A DNA stretch of 64,000 nucleotides from Bryoerythrophyllum caledonicum (lineage: Eukaryota > Streptophyta > Bryopsida > Pottiales > Pottiaceae). The notes below the pieces were generated by a model that searched no databases, was not told the DNA's origin, and worked only from the letters and a program-made list of their open reading frames with translations. Location of the stretch: the NCBI GenBank assembly GCA_963971425.1, contig OZ020514.1, positions 44,917,527-44,981,526 of the forward strand, written 5' to 3'. Shown here in pieces: positions 33,762-44,976 of the stretch; within the stretch, counting starts at the first letter, position 1, and each line of letters opens with the position of its first letter. A program made the position numbers and the translations under genes.

Positions 33762-34975
33762 ATGGCGGATGATACCGAGCAGCCCAAGCAGTCGGAAGGG
33801 TTCGCCATGTTTGATTCCCTGCAATCCAGAGTGTTGAAATGGAACACGGACGACATCACAAGCTCCGCAATGTTAAAGGTATGTATATACGTTGGCGACG
33901 AAGAATGCTCTGAAAATGCTGTCTGATATGAGCGTTGATGATCAGGTGGGATGCATTCCGGCGGAGTTTTCTTCCACCGAAGAGTACCTTGGAGCGTTCC
34001 GAGTGCCGTTTCTGGAGGAAGTGCGCGCTACATTGCATCAAGCTCTGGAGAGGAGCGTCAACGACGCTTGACATTTTACGGTGCAACTATCCAAGTTGAT
34101 GATCGACACGACGGTGAAATCCGAAGATTCGTCTGATTCCTTCTGGAAATTCAGTCTCTGCTGCTCGCAACAGAACGTCACGGCTGCTCTTAGATCTTCG
34201 GATCTCCTTCTCCTGTGCTGGGACGAGCTTCCGGAATGGGACACGAACCGGGAGTGTTTGACGAATTCGCAGGTGCCGTTGAAGTTCCTTCTTGCATATG
34301 TCAACCATGCTCGGGAAGAATCCTCGGGAGTTACCGCCACTGCCTGTGTGGAAGACGGAAGCGCAATGCATCAGAGATTGGCCATGGCGTCGTCGGAGTG
34401 GAGCGCTCTTTCGCTCGGACTGAGCTTGATACCGGCTGAGCGCATCTGGAACTCCATCGTCAAGGCGTACTCGTCAGGCCGGAAGTCGAAGATGTTTGTG
34501 ATGCAAGATGTCCTACAAATCAACCAGCAGGTGAGGAAAACTACGCAGTGTTTGTGTTTAGAGAATGAGCTTACGATTAAGCAGCCAATTTGCAGGTTGT
34601 TCCGGCAGGAATCGACTCGCTTGCGCTTCCTCAGACGGACGATGAAGCAGCGACATTAGAGCAGTCCGACAAGTATTGAGGATGATGATTGGCGTCCTCA
34701 ATACTTGTCGGAGCTGAGATTGGCGTCCTCAACGACTCGTAGAGAGACGCGGTGAAGAGCGCACTCGCAGGCTTGCTCGCGCCGGAGGAGAAGCCTCACG
34801 TTAGGATGGTGCAAGGTCCGCTGGGGACTGGGAAGACGGCGTGCTCGGATCTCTCCAGTACTGGGCGCCAATCTCAGCTCCGACGAATGCTGCGGTGCTG
34901 GAGGTTTGCAAGAGGATGATGAGCTTCCTCCCCGGGGTTGAGCCGCAGCAGGAAGTCTTTTCCAGATAGGAGCTG
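33762..34975 (+). pseudogene. SEN1/UPF1-like SF1 helicase, broken N-terminal part
   Basis: Exons 33762-33878, 33946-34530 and 34595 onward are joined by GT-AG introns. The N-terminus reads MFDSLQSRVLKWNTDDITSS and FSSTEEYLGAFRVPFLEEVR, matching what I recall of the start of plant SEN1-like helicases. A TGA at 34069 sits in frame between NDA and HFTVQLSK. Exon 3 runs into TGA (34676-34678) at the hairpin 34665-34712. Beyond it a Walker A motif reads VQGPLGTGKT (about 34808-34838; usual GPPGTGKT), and after a frame change APTNAAVLEVCKRM, helicase motif Ia. The ATPase core beyond is missing. It is the least repeat-like gene here, and could be a host gene fragment. Bases here are richer in G+C than the flanks. 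Confidence 0.6.
34665..34712. repeat. Perfect hairpin, 18-bp arms, 12-nt loop, inside the helicase-like gene
   Basis: TCCGACAAGTATTGAGGA at 34665-34682 pairs exactly with 34695-34712. The loop phrase GATTGGCGTCCTCAA recurs directly at 34717-34733, so a local inverted duplication and a direct duplication coincide. The hairpin arm supplies the stop codon that ends the third exon. Confidence 0.85.
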
Positions 34976-35626
34976 TGAGGCAACCAACGAAGGAGCTGTT
35001 GCAAGAGCAGAGGACGAGGCCTAGGGGGAGGCCGAGCTGGATCAGGTGGGAGCTCCGTGCCAGGGGGACGGGCATGGGGTCTTGGGAGTTGATGGCATGG
35101 GGTTTTCGGAGGGTGGTTGGTGGGAGGGACCTAGTCTACATCAGGTCATGGACGTAGTGGTTTTAGGTTACAGCCAAGTCGACTTATGGTTAGTTTTTTT
35201 TTTTTTTTAGACACAAGCAATGAGAACCTTTACTGCAAAGGGAAGGGGGAGAAAACAAAGATCCGGGCAGACCCCACCAGGTCCGGCGAGGACAGTTAGT
35301 AGAGTAGTTTTCGAATTTCACAGCTCTCAGTTTTTAGTCTCTTGTGCTCACAGTAATGGATGCTTTGACAAGTGGTCATTAGCACAACTTACTGTGGAAG
35401 TAGAGAGTTTTGTATGTCAAGGAATGGGTCACGACTTACTATCCACTTTAAAAATTTGTAGCAATTTCAATATGAAGAAATTAATGGTCACAACAATTGC
35501 AATATTCATGAAACCCTTTTTTGAATTCCCAAAAAATTCTTACCATGTATACAAACGCTATAAATAGGTCAGCAAGCTTAAGTTGGTGGTTATAGGTCAT
35601 CCAACCTTAGTTCTACTACTATGGGA
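34976..35626. other. No supported gene; poly-T tract
   Basis: A T-run at about 35190-35208. Short open frames without resemblance to known proteins. Confidence 0.4.
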
Positions 35627-37771
35627 TCATACAGTACCCAAAGTACGTTTCCTTGATCTTGTTGGCGCATGTGACTTCATCCTAACATATGCATTTGCCA
35701 TTCTCATAGCGTAATCTGGCAAAGATGCATTTGGAGTTGGGCTGCGATATAAAGGATATACTGTTTTGCTGCGTGACAATAAAAAATAAAAAAGAGTTGA
35801 GCAATGTTTATAATACAAAAATGCAATATATAATGTTGATACTTGATGAGCCATTTTATTTACCTTTTGGAGTGGTGGAGGCGCTTCTTCTTCTGGATAT
35901 AGTCGATGTCTTCAAAGTCAGATGGGTCAAGCTGAACCTCTAGTACTTTGGGTAAGTTGTTATCATGATCAGTGGAGGAATTACCACCCAATCCCTCATC
36001 AGCTTCGATGATACGCTCGGTCTGTAATGGCTCAAGCAAAGCCTCAAAGACTTTGGTATCAGCCTTGAGCAACAATGTGTCTTCTATATTCCATGCAAAC
36101 TTGAATGGATGTGCCTGCAAAGGAACAAAGTTAGTTTCATGCATTACAACCACAATAATCCTTGTATGCATAATCAATAAAACTGATACGAGAATTGTAA
36201 ATTCTTCACTAACGCCTGCTGTCAAGTCGACAACAATGTTCCCTTTGTTGGTGGCGGATAAGATCAACAAAGTAAGAAAGTCACTCCCACGCTCTTGTGG
36301 CCTACGCCAAAAATTTCCGTTCGTTTACCATTTGAGTCTCTATTGTAGTGAAATTCTAGATTGTCTCGCCTAGACGAATGTCAATGGTATATTATCTTCA
36401 AGAGCAGGATGGTTTCGAAACTGAAATCTAAATCGGCGGTGAACTCCAGGTCCGTCAGTCAAGGAGACGTACAATAAGGGTAATTTTGTAAAGAGCCGTA
36501 AATGTCTTCCCATTCCCCCCATACGCATAGCCCTATCATCATGTAGGAATTCGTTCACATACCCAAATAGGTTCTTCAGTCATGTTGTGTCGAGCATATT
36601 CCAAGCGGGCACTGTATTGGATGAGTTTGGGATTGCCTTGTCGTTAGGCACTTCAACAATGATGAGGTCCATACGCGCTTGTTTAATGGCCTTCTTCCCA
36701 GTAGCGATGCACATTTTTCCCTTGTTGCAGTCTATGGTGTAATGACCAATGACCTGCCATATATCTCTGGAGATAGGTGAATTCAAAATTAAGTTTGTGG
36801 AAGCAAGAGGCATACCTTTGTGACGTCCTCATGGAAATACTGTGAGACTAGGAGTTGGGTTACGTAGTGAAGCCCGCGACGCCATCGACAATGACAGCTG
36901 CACGGATTGCGAGGTTAGTGTGACCGGAGACTTCGCTTGGTGGATGGATTGGTGTCTCCGGGACTGCACTAGAGGCTCGGTGATGGAAACGTTTTGCGTT
37001 CGCACAGTTTGAGTATCTGCGTCTACAGGTTTTTTGTCCTCCTCCTGCTCTTCATCGTCCTCAAGGTCATCATCATTGTTGACGACAAGCACCAGCGTTG
37101 GATTAGCGATATCGACCTCCATAGCGCAAGGATGGTCATTCTCCTCCTCTTCCTCCGCTGAAGGAGACTCGCCCCTCTACTCTTTTTTTGCCTCCTTCTC
37201 AGCCTTGGCAACTTTCTTCTTTCTGTCTCTTTGTTCTTTCACCTAAGCGTTGGCGATCTTCTTCTGTGATTCGGGACTCAAGGACGGTTTGCAGAGCTTC
37301 TTAATACCACGGCCCTTGGCAAGAAGCGGGCCTTCCTTCACTTCAATATCGGACCCCGAGAATGGACCAAGGAAATCCTTCAACTCTCGCTCCGTATCGT
37401 AGCACAAGTTCTTGTTGCATTCGACGTACCACAAACATTCCTTCAAATGCCCGAACAAAAATATTGTTTTCTGATATGCATTGTACATGCACGTGGAAGA
37501 TGATGGTGCATACGCAGACGACATCCAATTGGGACACTCGGTCTAATGAATGAACCGCTTGGCAATATCCTTCCGACCCGTTACGTCTTCCCACTTCGTC
37601 AATCGCGTGAACAATGTTTCTCTTTCAAGGATCCCATTAAAGGCATGAGTCCAAAGTCGCATCTTCCACGTCTCCTGGTATAATGTCCACAGGACTACTT
37701 TATCCACTACATCGTTATTGATGACGACGTTCCCCAGAAGATTGTTAATCACCGCCGCGATTTCTTCTTGT
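35627..37771 (-). pseudogene. Gene B1: C-terminal half of a C/D-type methyltransferase-like gene
   Basis: It aligns with the second half of genes C and D. From the 5' side: EEIAAVINNLLGNVV, LKECLWYVECNKN (D: GGGWYLECSSN), a Lys/Glu-rich helix, DLIIVEVPNDKAIPNS (D: DLIIADIPENLPVPG), WRRPQERGSDFLTLL (C and D: WRGPR-K-D-FF-L), IVVDLTAG at the intron as in C and D, KVFEALLEPLQ, and a last exon 35741-35627 with SLPDYAMRMANAY (C: DLPMYAKKMAMAF). The ParB half is absent. In-frame stops lie near 37543 (TAG), 37243 (TAG), 37177 (TAG), 36580 (TGA), 36370 (TAG), 36340 (TAG) and 36325 (TAA). Frameshifts are likely near 36850 and just after the motif-I intron. The motif-IV-like position has EVPN, not a catalytic DPPY, so catalysis is doubtful. 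Confidence 0.65.
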
Positions 37772-38136
37772 CAATGAGCAACATGTCAAATTAAGAGTAT
37801 TGTCAACTGTAAAGCATAAACAATCACAAAGGAATCAAATCTATATTGGCATAGAATATTTTCCGATTGGGGAACAACTTCGGCTCAGTCTCTCTAAGTA
37901 ATAGGTGTTCAAGGGCACTCAAAGAAATCCAGTAATACTCATTGAAGACTTTATTCATAGATCAAAACTGAATGAGAAGCTGTGGCAAAACAAAAATGGT
38001 AAAACCAACCAAGTAATGTAGATTAGTTCTACAAAGTTCGCAGTACTCGGTCAATGTGCCATGATTCAAGCAGACTTCGTTTATACTTTCCATCCATCTG
38101 ATGTCATCGTAGATAGCTTTTCACGGAGGCATAAGA

Positions 38137-39466
38137 TCAGAGCGGAAGGATGAACGGAAGCAATGTTGTAGCAATATTTGGTATGACATTGGATGCATTG
38201 GGCAAGACCATTTCACCACCCCAAGGCTTCAAAAAGTAGCAAGCCATGTCTCTGTTTAAGACATGCCGCATTGGTTAATCATCAACAATCAACGCTTTGT
38301 CAGGAAGACAATTTTGCTTTGTCTTTTGGTCTGTTGATAGTCTTCGAAGAATCTTGTCGTAGTAAGGATAAAATTGTAGCCTCGAGCACTTGTTTCGTCC
38401 TTAAACGAAGAGAAGTCTCGACCTTATGTCATTGGAGAGGAGCACTTGAGGAACCTTCTTCAGCCGTCCGGGGACCATAGACGACCATATACCGACATGG
38501 AAGGACCTCAATAGGATTTTGAAGAACTCTATAAGACCAGGTCGAACAATGATGTTGTTGTGATCAAAGCGTTGGGGGGTGCAGTTATAGTATTGCTCAA
38601 AGCAACGCAATCCGTTCACAGACAATACAATGACTTTTTTTAAGTCGCCGCGGACTGGCTGCGAACATAACAAAAGAGAAGAGCTGGAAGTTAGATCAGA
38701 AGATATTCCTATCTAGGCATCACAGCAAGTAAGGACATGAAGCGTGTTACATGTGGTAGTCGTAAACCATTGACAATGATATATTGAAGCCATATAAACA
38801 AATAAACAAATCACCGATAGTAGTGCTTAGTCAATGAAATTTTCCATGCATGGAATCCCATAGTTTAGAACACCCTAATATGATATTACGGGCGATCGCA
38901 GACTTCCAAAATCTAGTACTAACCCCACCTCTGGAAAGAGGATTCTCTTTACCAAAATCAGCAACAGAGAGCTTAGAGGCAATCATAATCTGTAGATACG
39001 GAAGCATGGTGTTCATGAGAAACCGGTCCGGCGATTCACCTGACCACTCCGAAGGATGAACAGCGTTGAACTACCCGTTGAGGAGGTTCTTCTCTAGGCT
39101 GCCGCCAATGAGCAATGTCCGATCAAGGTCCACATGCTCAAAAACACCTCTGAGTTTTCTAATATCTTTCAACATGTACTTCTTATCTGTCTTGACCTTG
39201 CTTATGAGAAATGAAGGAAACGTGACATTGTTCTGTGACAAAATCGGCAGTTGCTCTTGTTTGAGAGAAGAACTAGACATAACAGAGTCTAACATAAAGT
39301 CTATGTTTCTTGGGACGGTGCCACTCCATACCACAACATTAGCCTTACTCCACAACGAGTTCAAAAACGGAACATAGTCGGGTCTAGGGATATAGTCGCG
39401 ATCGCTATCAGTTCTGTGGACCAAAAATCCATTGAAGTCCAGGACGACCGTGTACCTTGGATCCAT
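38137..39466 (-). pseudogene. Gene B2: two FCP1/HAD-like domains without the catalytic Asp pair
   Basis: Exon 39466-38831 reads YTVVLDFNGFLVHR, IPRPDYVPFLNSLW, VVVWSGTVPRN and TLLIGGSLEKNLLNG, then after TAG at 39071 FNAVHPSEWSGESPDRFL. Exon 38658-38137 reads VIVLSVNGLRCF, NIIVRPGLIEFF, GIWSSMVPG, and later NCLPDKALIVDD, TAA, PMRHVLNRDM, FLKPWGGE. The order matches FCP1-homology (NIF) phosphatase domains of the HAD fold. The usual DxDx(T/V) is DFNG in the first and SVNG in the second, and the late Asp of LIDD is lost in the first, so neither should be an active phosphatase. TAA also at 38401. Upstream lies a repeat-filled intron and B3. Confidence 0.6.
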
Positions 39467-39529
39467 TATCTTTGCAGAGCAAGGGGCGACAGTCAGAGCG
39501 AATGGAAGTATTTGAGCTGCAGCAAACCA

Positions 39530-39840
39530 AACAACAAGCGTTAGTAGAGAGGGAAGGACATCAAAAGATCTTCCTATCTAGTAAGATAGAGCACCAAAAA
39601 GAGGAGGTTAGGACATCGAAAGATCTTCCTATCCAAATCTGTAAAGCACCAAATGAAGGAGGCGAGGACATGAGAAGATCTTCCCATCTAGATATATAGA
39701 GCACCAAAAGAAGGAGGCTAGAACGTCGGTAGATCTTCTTGTCTAGAAATATAGATCACGGAAAAAATGAGGCCATGAGATCAGAAGATTTTCCTATCTA
39801 TCAATACATCGCAAAAAGAGGAGAGTAGTGAAGGTAAAGC
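39530..39840. repeat. 55-bp tandem repeat carrying an AAGATCTT core, 5 copies
   Basis: AGATCTTCCTATCTAG-type blocks begin at about 39566, 39621, 39676, 39731 and 39786, exactly 55 bp apart, each followed by ATATAGAGCACCAAAAGAAG-type sequence. It fills the gap between B3 and B2, a probable 5' intron. Confidence 0.9.
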
Positions 39841-40618
39841 GGCCTTCTAGAGATGTACGTTCAGTAGAGGGTCGACCACCAGTATGGGCAGCGCAATGTG
39901 CAGCCTTCTCCCCAACATCAGCTTCATCATGAAGCAACTCCGAATCGACCTTGTAATCGTGGCTAAACTTTACTGAATGTGAATTTGCATCATTGACTGC
40001 AGACTTAAACACCTTCGCACGAGGACTGAAGGCCTGCAGAGATTCGCTGGCCTCATTCAATATCCCGGTCAACAATTCTTCCGCAATCTCCACGCCGTCC
40101 GGGGAAGACGTCCGCGCTTGAGGAGGTGGAGAAGAGGCGGCGCAATCAGTAGAAAGAAGGCTGGCAAGTGTATCTGCAGCCAAGTGTTGCTCACGATCTG
40201 AGATGGTCCCCAATGCGGGGCTAGAACTAGGCTGAGATGATGCATCTATCTCCATTGGCATTGGGCCGGACATAGAATGCTAACCATCGTTCGAAGGAAC
40301 TTTGGGTAGAGATAAACGTACAATCAGACATGTCACTCTCGTCCTACAACTAAATTTTCCCAGGGTATACTCCGTCGTGTATATATATATTGGCCTCTTA
40401 TATTGCGAAACAAACGGTTTTGGCAAGGGCGCAACAACTGCCTCGATGCCTTGTGGCAACTTTTCAACAAGGGTCTCACCAGAGTTGTCCTCGATGCCTT
40501 CATTGATTGTGGCATTCACATCTCCATGCTCGAAGTCGCAGAGCGACGCCACTCCATCCATTGCCTTGGTATGAGCAGCAAGACGTGCCACCACGTCTTC
40601 ACCAGTGCATGCACTCAC
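39794..40618 (-). pseudogene. B3: 5' segment of the FCP1-like gene, shared with A4
   Basis: Two frames in phase, 40618-40283 and 40273-39794, are separated by TAG at 40280 (NDG-stop-HSMSGPMP). The second part is homologous to A4: MEIDASSQPSSSPALG, DREQHLAADTLASLL, EASESLQAFSP. No domain is recognised; it is acidic and Ser/Pro-rich, so probably disordered. It directly precedes the 55-bp repeat array and the FCP1-like exons. Confidence 0.45.
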
Positions 40619-40849
40619 GTCCTGGATATTAGGCCACGATCAAGCTTGCTCAATGGAGGGACCCCGCTTCGCACATAACCCCGGCGGCATAGATTTAGGA
40701 TAGAGAATTAGAATACAATAGAATTAGGGTGCTCATATCTACGTATCAAGAACGGGCAAAGGGTAAGACTAATGTGGATCAAAAGATCCTCTTATCCTCC
40801 AATACTCATTGAGGAACAATGGATCATCCAATCCATAAAGACTCAACGA

Positions 40850-40920
40850 GGAACAAGCGACGCTATTTTGCGAGCCTAGAGCGGTGAGCAGTGAGCCTAG
40901 AGTAGAATTAAAATACTATT
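40850..40920. repeat. Terminal-repeat-like sequence with GAGCGGT motifs
   Basis: GCTATTTTGCGAGCCTAGAG followed by CGGTGAGCAGTGAGCCTAGA resembles the inverted ends of element E (55240-55303 and 56723-56790). It lies just 5' of B3, so the B genes may be bounded on this side by the same kind of element end. No partner end is seen near 35 kb. 40921-41266 beyond it is AT-rich and without a gene. Confidence 0.5.
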
Positions 40921-41266
40921 TTTAGGATTTTGGATTAATTTATAATATTTTAATATTAATAAAAGTTATTATTATTATTTTTAGTAAAAATAGGACCTAT
41001 CACCGTGGGCAATTTTACATAATAAATAGTATATTGGATTCATCGAAATAGATTTAGAGTAACAAAACTTGAACCATATCATATATAATTAACCAAGATA
41101 AAGAGGGAGATTATCGAAATCCAAGACAAAAAATTGTACAAATTGCCACTATGATATAATCCACAATAGAATAGATAATACCTTGTAGTGGCCCTTTTAG
41201 TCTCACTACATCTTTACTGCATGTTTAAAAACCGGAATACAAAGTACCCAAATGGCATAGGAAACC

Positions 41267-44200
41267 TTAAGAAATAGGATGGCTAAGTAGACCGCTCTCA
41301 AGAATGCGCTTGATCTCGTTAAAACTGAGACTTGGAGCATGTATAAATACATCAATATCGGAGTGTAATCCACAGATAACAATGAAGATGTAATACAAGT
41401 GTTTACAATTTGTCCACTAACCTCGCTTACCTAGAGATTTCTTCATCATTTCTTGAAAGCATGGACAAGAGCAAGTGGGGAACTGTCCAACAGTGATGGA
41501 ATATTGTTCGATTTTTGGAGGAGCTCCGGAGTCAAAAGTAACAATGCATCCAATAGCTGGAATAGGTATCATTGTCAATCGGCGGAGACTACCTCTGACC
41601 AAAATGGCGGATGCACAAACATTAGCCTATTTCGTTGAAGGTGCTTTTGTATTCCTACAAAAAAAATTTCCAAACCTGAGTGAGGGATGATCATCAGGGA
41701 ATTCCGGAAGAGTATATCCGGACAAATCGACAAGAATCCGCTGACCTTCGAATAATCGAGGTGATATTGCAGTACGTGGTTGAAGTTGAAATCCTGTAAT
41801 CTGTAGTGCAAGAATTTCTGAGGTAGTTAGGTTAGTACCCATCTTCACTGGCCAAACCTCTGGCACAGCTAGTTTTGACACCATCCACTTGCGTCTGGTA
41901 CCCTTGAGGCACCTTTCAATATCATCGTTGCAGAAGAAGAATTGCATACGCTCTTCCCAGTTCTTCTGATAATTGTGCATCATTCCAGTATATGTGGGAG
42001 CCATAGTACTCTTCCCATCTAGGACAATCTTTGCAATATACTTTCTCTTCGTGATTGCCTGTTGGGCAAAACATGCCTTCGCAGAAGCCTTGGGCAATCT
42101 TGTTATGTGCCATTCAATCTCATCACATGTAGTTTCTTGGACGACATTCACATGTATTCTTGGAGGTGGAACAACAACTGTCTCAACCTCTTCACATGCG
42201 GCATGTTGAACTTCATGTGTCTCCACATGTACTCCAACTCCTGGAATAGCGTCCTCAAGGTGCCTTGATGATCCTTGCCTAGTTTGAATGCGTGGATGAG
42301 AGAAATTGATCTTGTCTGATCTATGGGAGTCATCATCGCAACCAGGAAGAAGATCTATCTTCCGTTTCAGAGAACCAAATACTTCCTCCCCTTCAAGATG
42401 TGGTTCCCGGGTACAAAAAGCAGAAGCTCCAGGTAGTTTGGCCATTGCAGTATGTAGTGCTTTCAGATCACTTGACCGATGAGTTGTACGTAAAAGGAGT
42501 TCTTCCTTGCCAGGACCGGTGCCTGATCGATTGCCATTCAAGTATTGGTAATATGCCACAACTTGCATGAAGGCTCGAACATAATCATCCACAGTGGCGA
42601 CGTAAAGGTCATTGCGACGATTTCCAGATTGTTGCAACCACTTATTATGCACTGTCTCCGCAAGATTACAAGATGGCATTTCAGCCAATTCGGAATCTGC
42701 AAGGGGTTGTCCAAAAACAAGAACCATCACACAAAATATAAGAGTCGAACAAAAGAATGGACTATTAATCTTGACATGTAGATTTTATAAATACAATATT
42801 AACGTTGAAAGTAGGAGAAATCAGGATAAGAGTATACCAATTGCATGAAGCCGCCCCATTGGTGGTAGCGGAAATGCCAAAAAGCAAGCCAAAGATCAAG
42901 ACTGGCGACCTCTTGATCTGTTGTTGCTCCAGAGGATAACCACCAGGATTGGATGGCATGGTATCTAGCCTCCGCCTCTTCGATGGATTTAGCATCCTTA
43001 TATTGCTTGCACATTTGGCGATGCTGTGCTTGGAGATCTGGCCGAACGCTTGCTTTGGTGTATTCCTTGAACGATTGGGTCCAATGGAAAAGGCATGTCC
43101 TCTCTTGATTCTCCATCGGTAGTGATTTTTCTCCACTTCCATAGATTAGGCGAATAACATTCCAGTTTGCTTGAGCACTGTCTGCCATAAAACCTTTAAA
43201 TTTTGGATTGGGGACGCCATGCCTAGTCATCACGAGGTTAAGATTCTTCCAAAATAATGATTGAGAAGTTACATCCTCTCATTGCATATCACAAACGGCA
43301 ATAGTCATGACTCGACAGTATTGAGAATCATAGACATGGCACGCCATGGTAGTCCATCCTTTGACACGCTTGACGTGGTTGAACATTAGCCATGCGTTCT
43401 GAAGATCTTCTTCCGACTGCATCCGCTTGACAAGATCTACACCACTCCCGGGACCCATTTCGGACATTTTGAAAATGAAGACCTTGTCGGAGTCTGATCC
43501 ATGGCCCGGAAACTTGTTTTCTTGAACAAATGCCCACTTGCTAGATCCTCGAAGCTTAGTGATGCTATCCATAACTCCGAATTGACGCAAATATTGAAAG
43601 GATGTGACCTTGTTGCGAATGTTAGGTGAAGACATATGCTTGCAAGTGTTGAACACTGGAACAAGTTCGTTGAAGGTGAGAGTCGTGTGAGGTGAATCCT
43701 CCGGGTGAAGCAATAACTCTCCAAGTAGATCTTTGCTTGCCTCCATGATAATGGCTGAATTGGTGGCAGTAGGAGTTCTCTAAACTTGCTCTCCAATAAT
43801 ACTCTCTGCCCTTTCTGTGAATTCCCTATCGATTCCAATCTTCATAGGATACGCATGTGAACCAAGACGGATACAAGCTCGAGTCATATGACTTCTAGCA
43901 AGAACATAATAGATTTTAGCAGGGCATGTTGCAAGGCAAGAGGGAGGAACCTTATAGACCTTACAAACAACGTTCGAACCTTTAGGGAGCTCACATCCAA
44001 TGTCGAAAGTGTTGGTGCTGACTCCATCCCACTCAACTTCATTTGCTGTTGTGGTGCAATGAACTCGGGTCACGTAATCGCAATCAATGTTCATACATTT
44101 GAGATGGCCCAAACAAGATGATGATCTGAACGTGAGCCCCATGTCGTTCTTGCTATTGGATGTGATGGTTCGCGTCCAGGCGTGTCCGTTGTGTCGTTTG

Positions 44201-44976
44201 TCCATTCCACGAAGGAGCCTCGCTAGGGAGTGCGATGCAGAGGCACCGATAGGTGGCAATTCAAAAACAACATCACCATAAAAAGTGGGTGGCAGAAATT
44301 CCACTTTCTCTAATTTGATGCTATTGTAATCAATCTTTGTAACTATAGACTTCGAACCTTTTCTAGTGGACAACTTTTTGAGACAATCAATGACACTAAG
44401 CATATCTTAAGTACGGTGAGGAAGTGGAGGCTTGCCACTAGAGAGACATGGTGATTGAAAGGGCTGAGATAGATGAGATGGGACGGTTTGGACCACGGTA
44501 TGCGACAGAGGAGATAGGGAAGTTGGAGTGTCATCACTAGAGTCATCACTAAGAAGATGGATTGGTTCAAGCCCTGGCTCTATCTTTACTCTCTGGACAC
44601 ATGGTGTATTGAGCGTGGAAGTAGCTGATTGTCTGGAAGTAAGAATTTCAGTTGATGCAGCAATGAGGGAGTCAGACAGACCATACAATCTGAACCTTCC
44701 TGGCGGTAGTCGCTAGAACTTAACACCATCATTCAGATAGGAGAATTGATTGACTGTATGGGTGAGCTCACCAGAGGCATCATCAAATATCTCCTGATCG
44801 ACCTGCATAGACTCCTCTAGGAACTGAAATCTAAGACTCAATCGAAAGGCTGTCACAATGCAAAATCCTTCGTCGGCAATGGGAAACGAGACAGGTATCC
44901 CATGCCCATTAGCATGTATGAATGCCATTAGAAAAGGAGATTGTGCAAGCTTGGTTGAAACACTAAGGAATGACAT
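41267..44976 (-). pseudogene. Gene F: MULE transposase with SWIM zinc finger, six in-frame stops
   Basis: Exon 1 runs 44976-42838 and exon 2 about 42696-41267. The MULE core reads WTTMACHVYDSQYCRVMTIA (first Asp), then NPKFKGFMADSAQANWNVIR (second Asp) and RTCLFHWTQSF, then HNKWLQQSGNRRNDLYVATV. The C-terminus has a SWIM finger, TCSCPCFQEMM followed by NCKHLYYIF, then DVFIHAPSLSFNEIKRILE. Stops in the open frame are TAG at 44713, 43780, 41627 and 41417, TAA at 44407 and TGA at 43279. From memory of related proteins, TAG 41627 and 41417 stand where Gln is usual (before ANV-ASAIL and before W-NCKHLY). No clear frameshift, although the phase across the intron at 42697-42837 is off by one in my reading. 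Long TIRs were not found. Confidence 0.75.
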
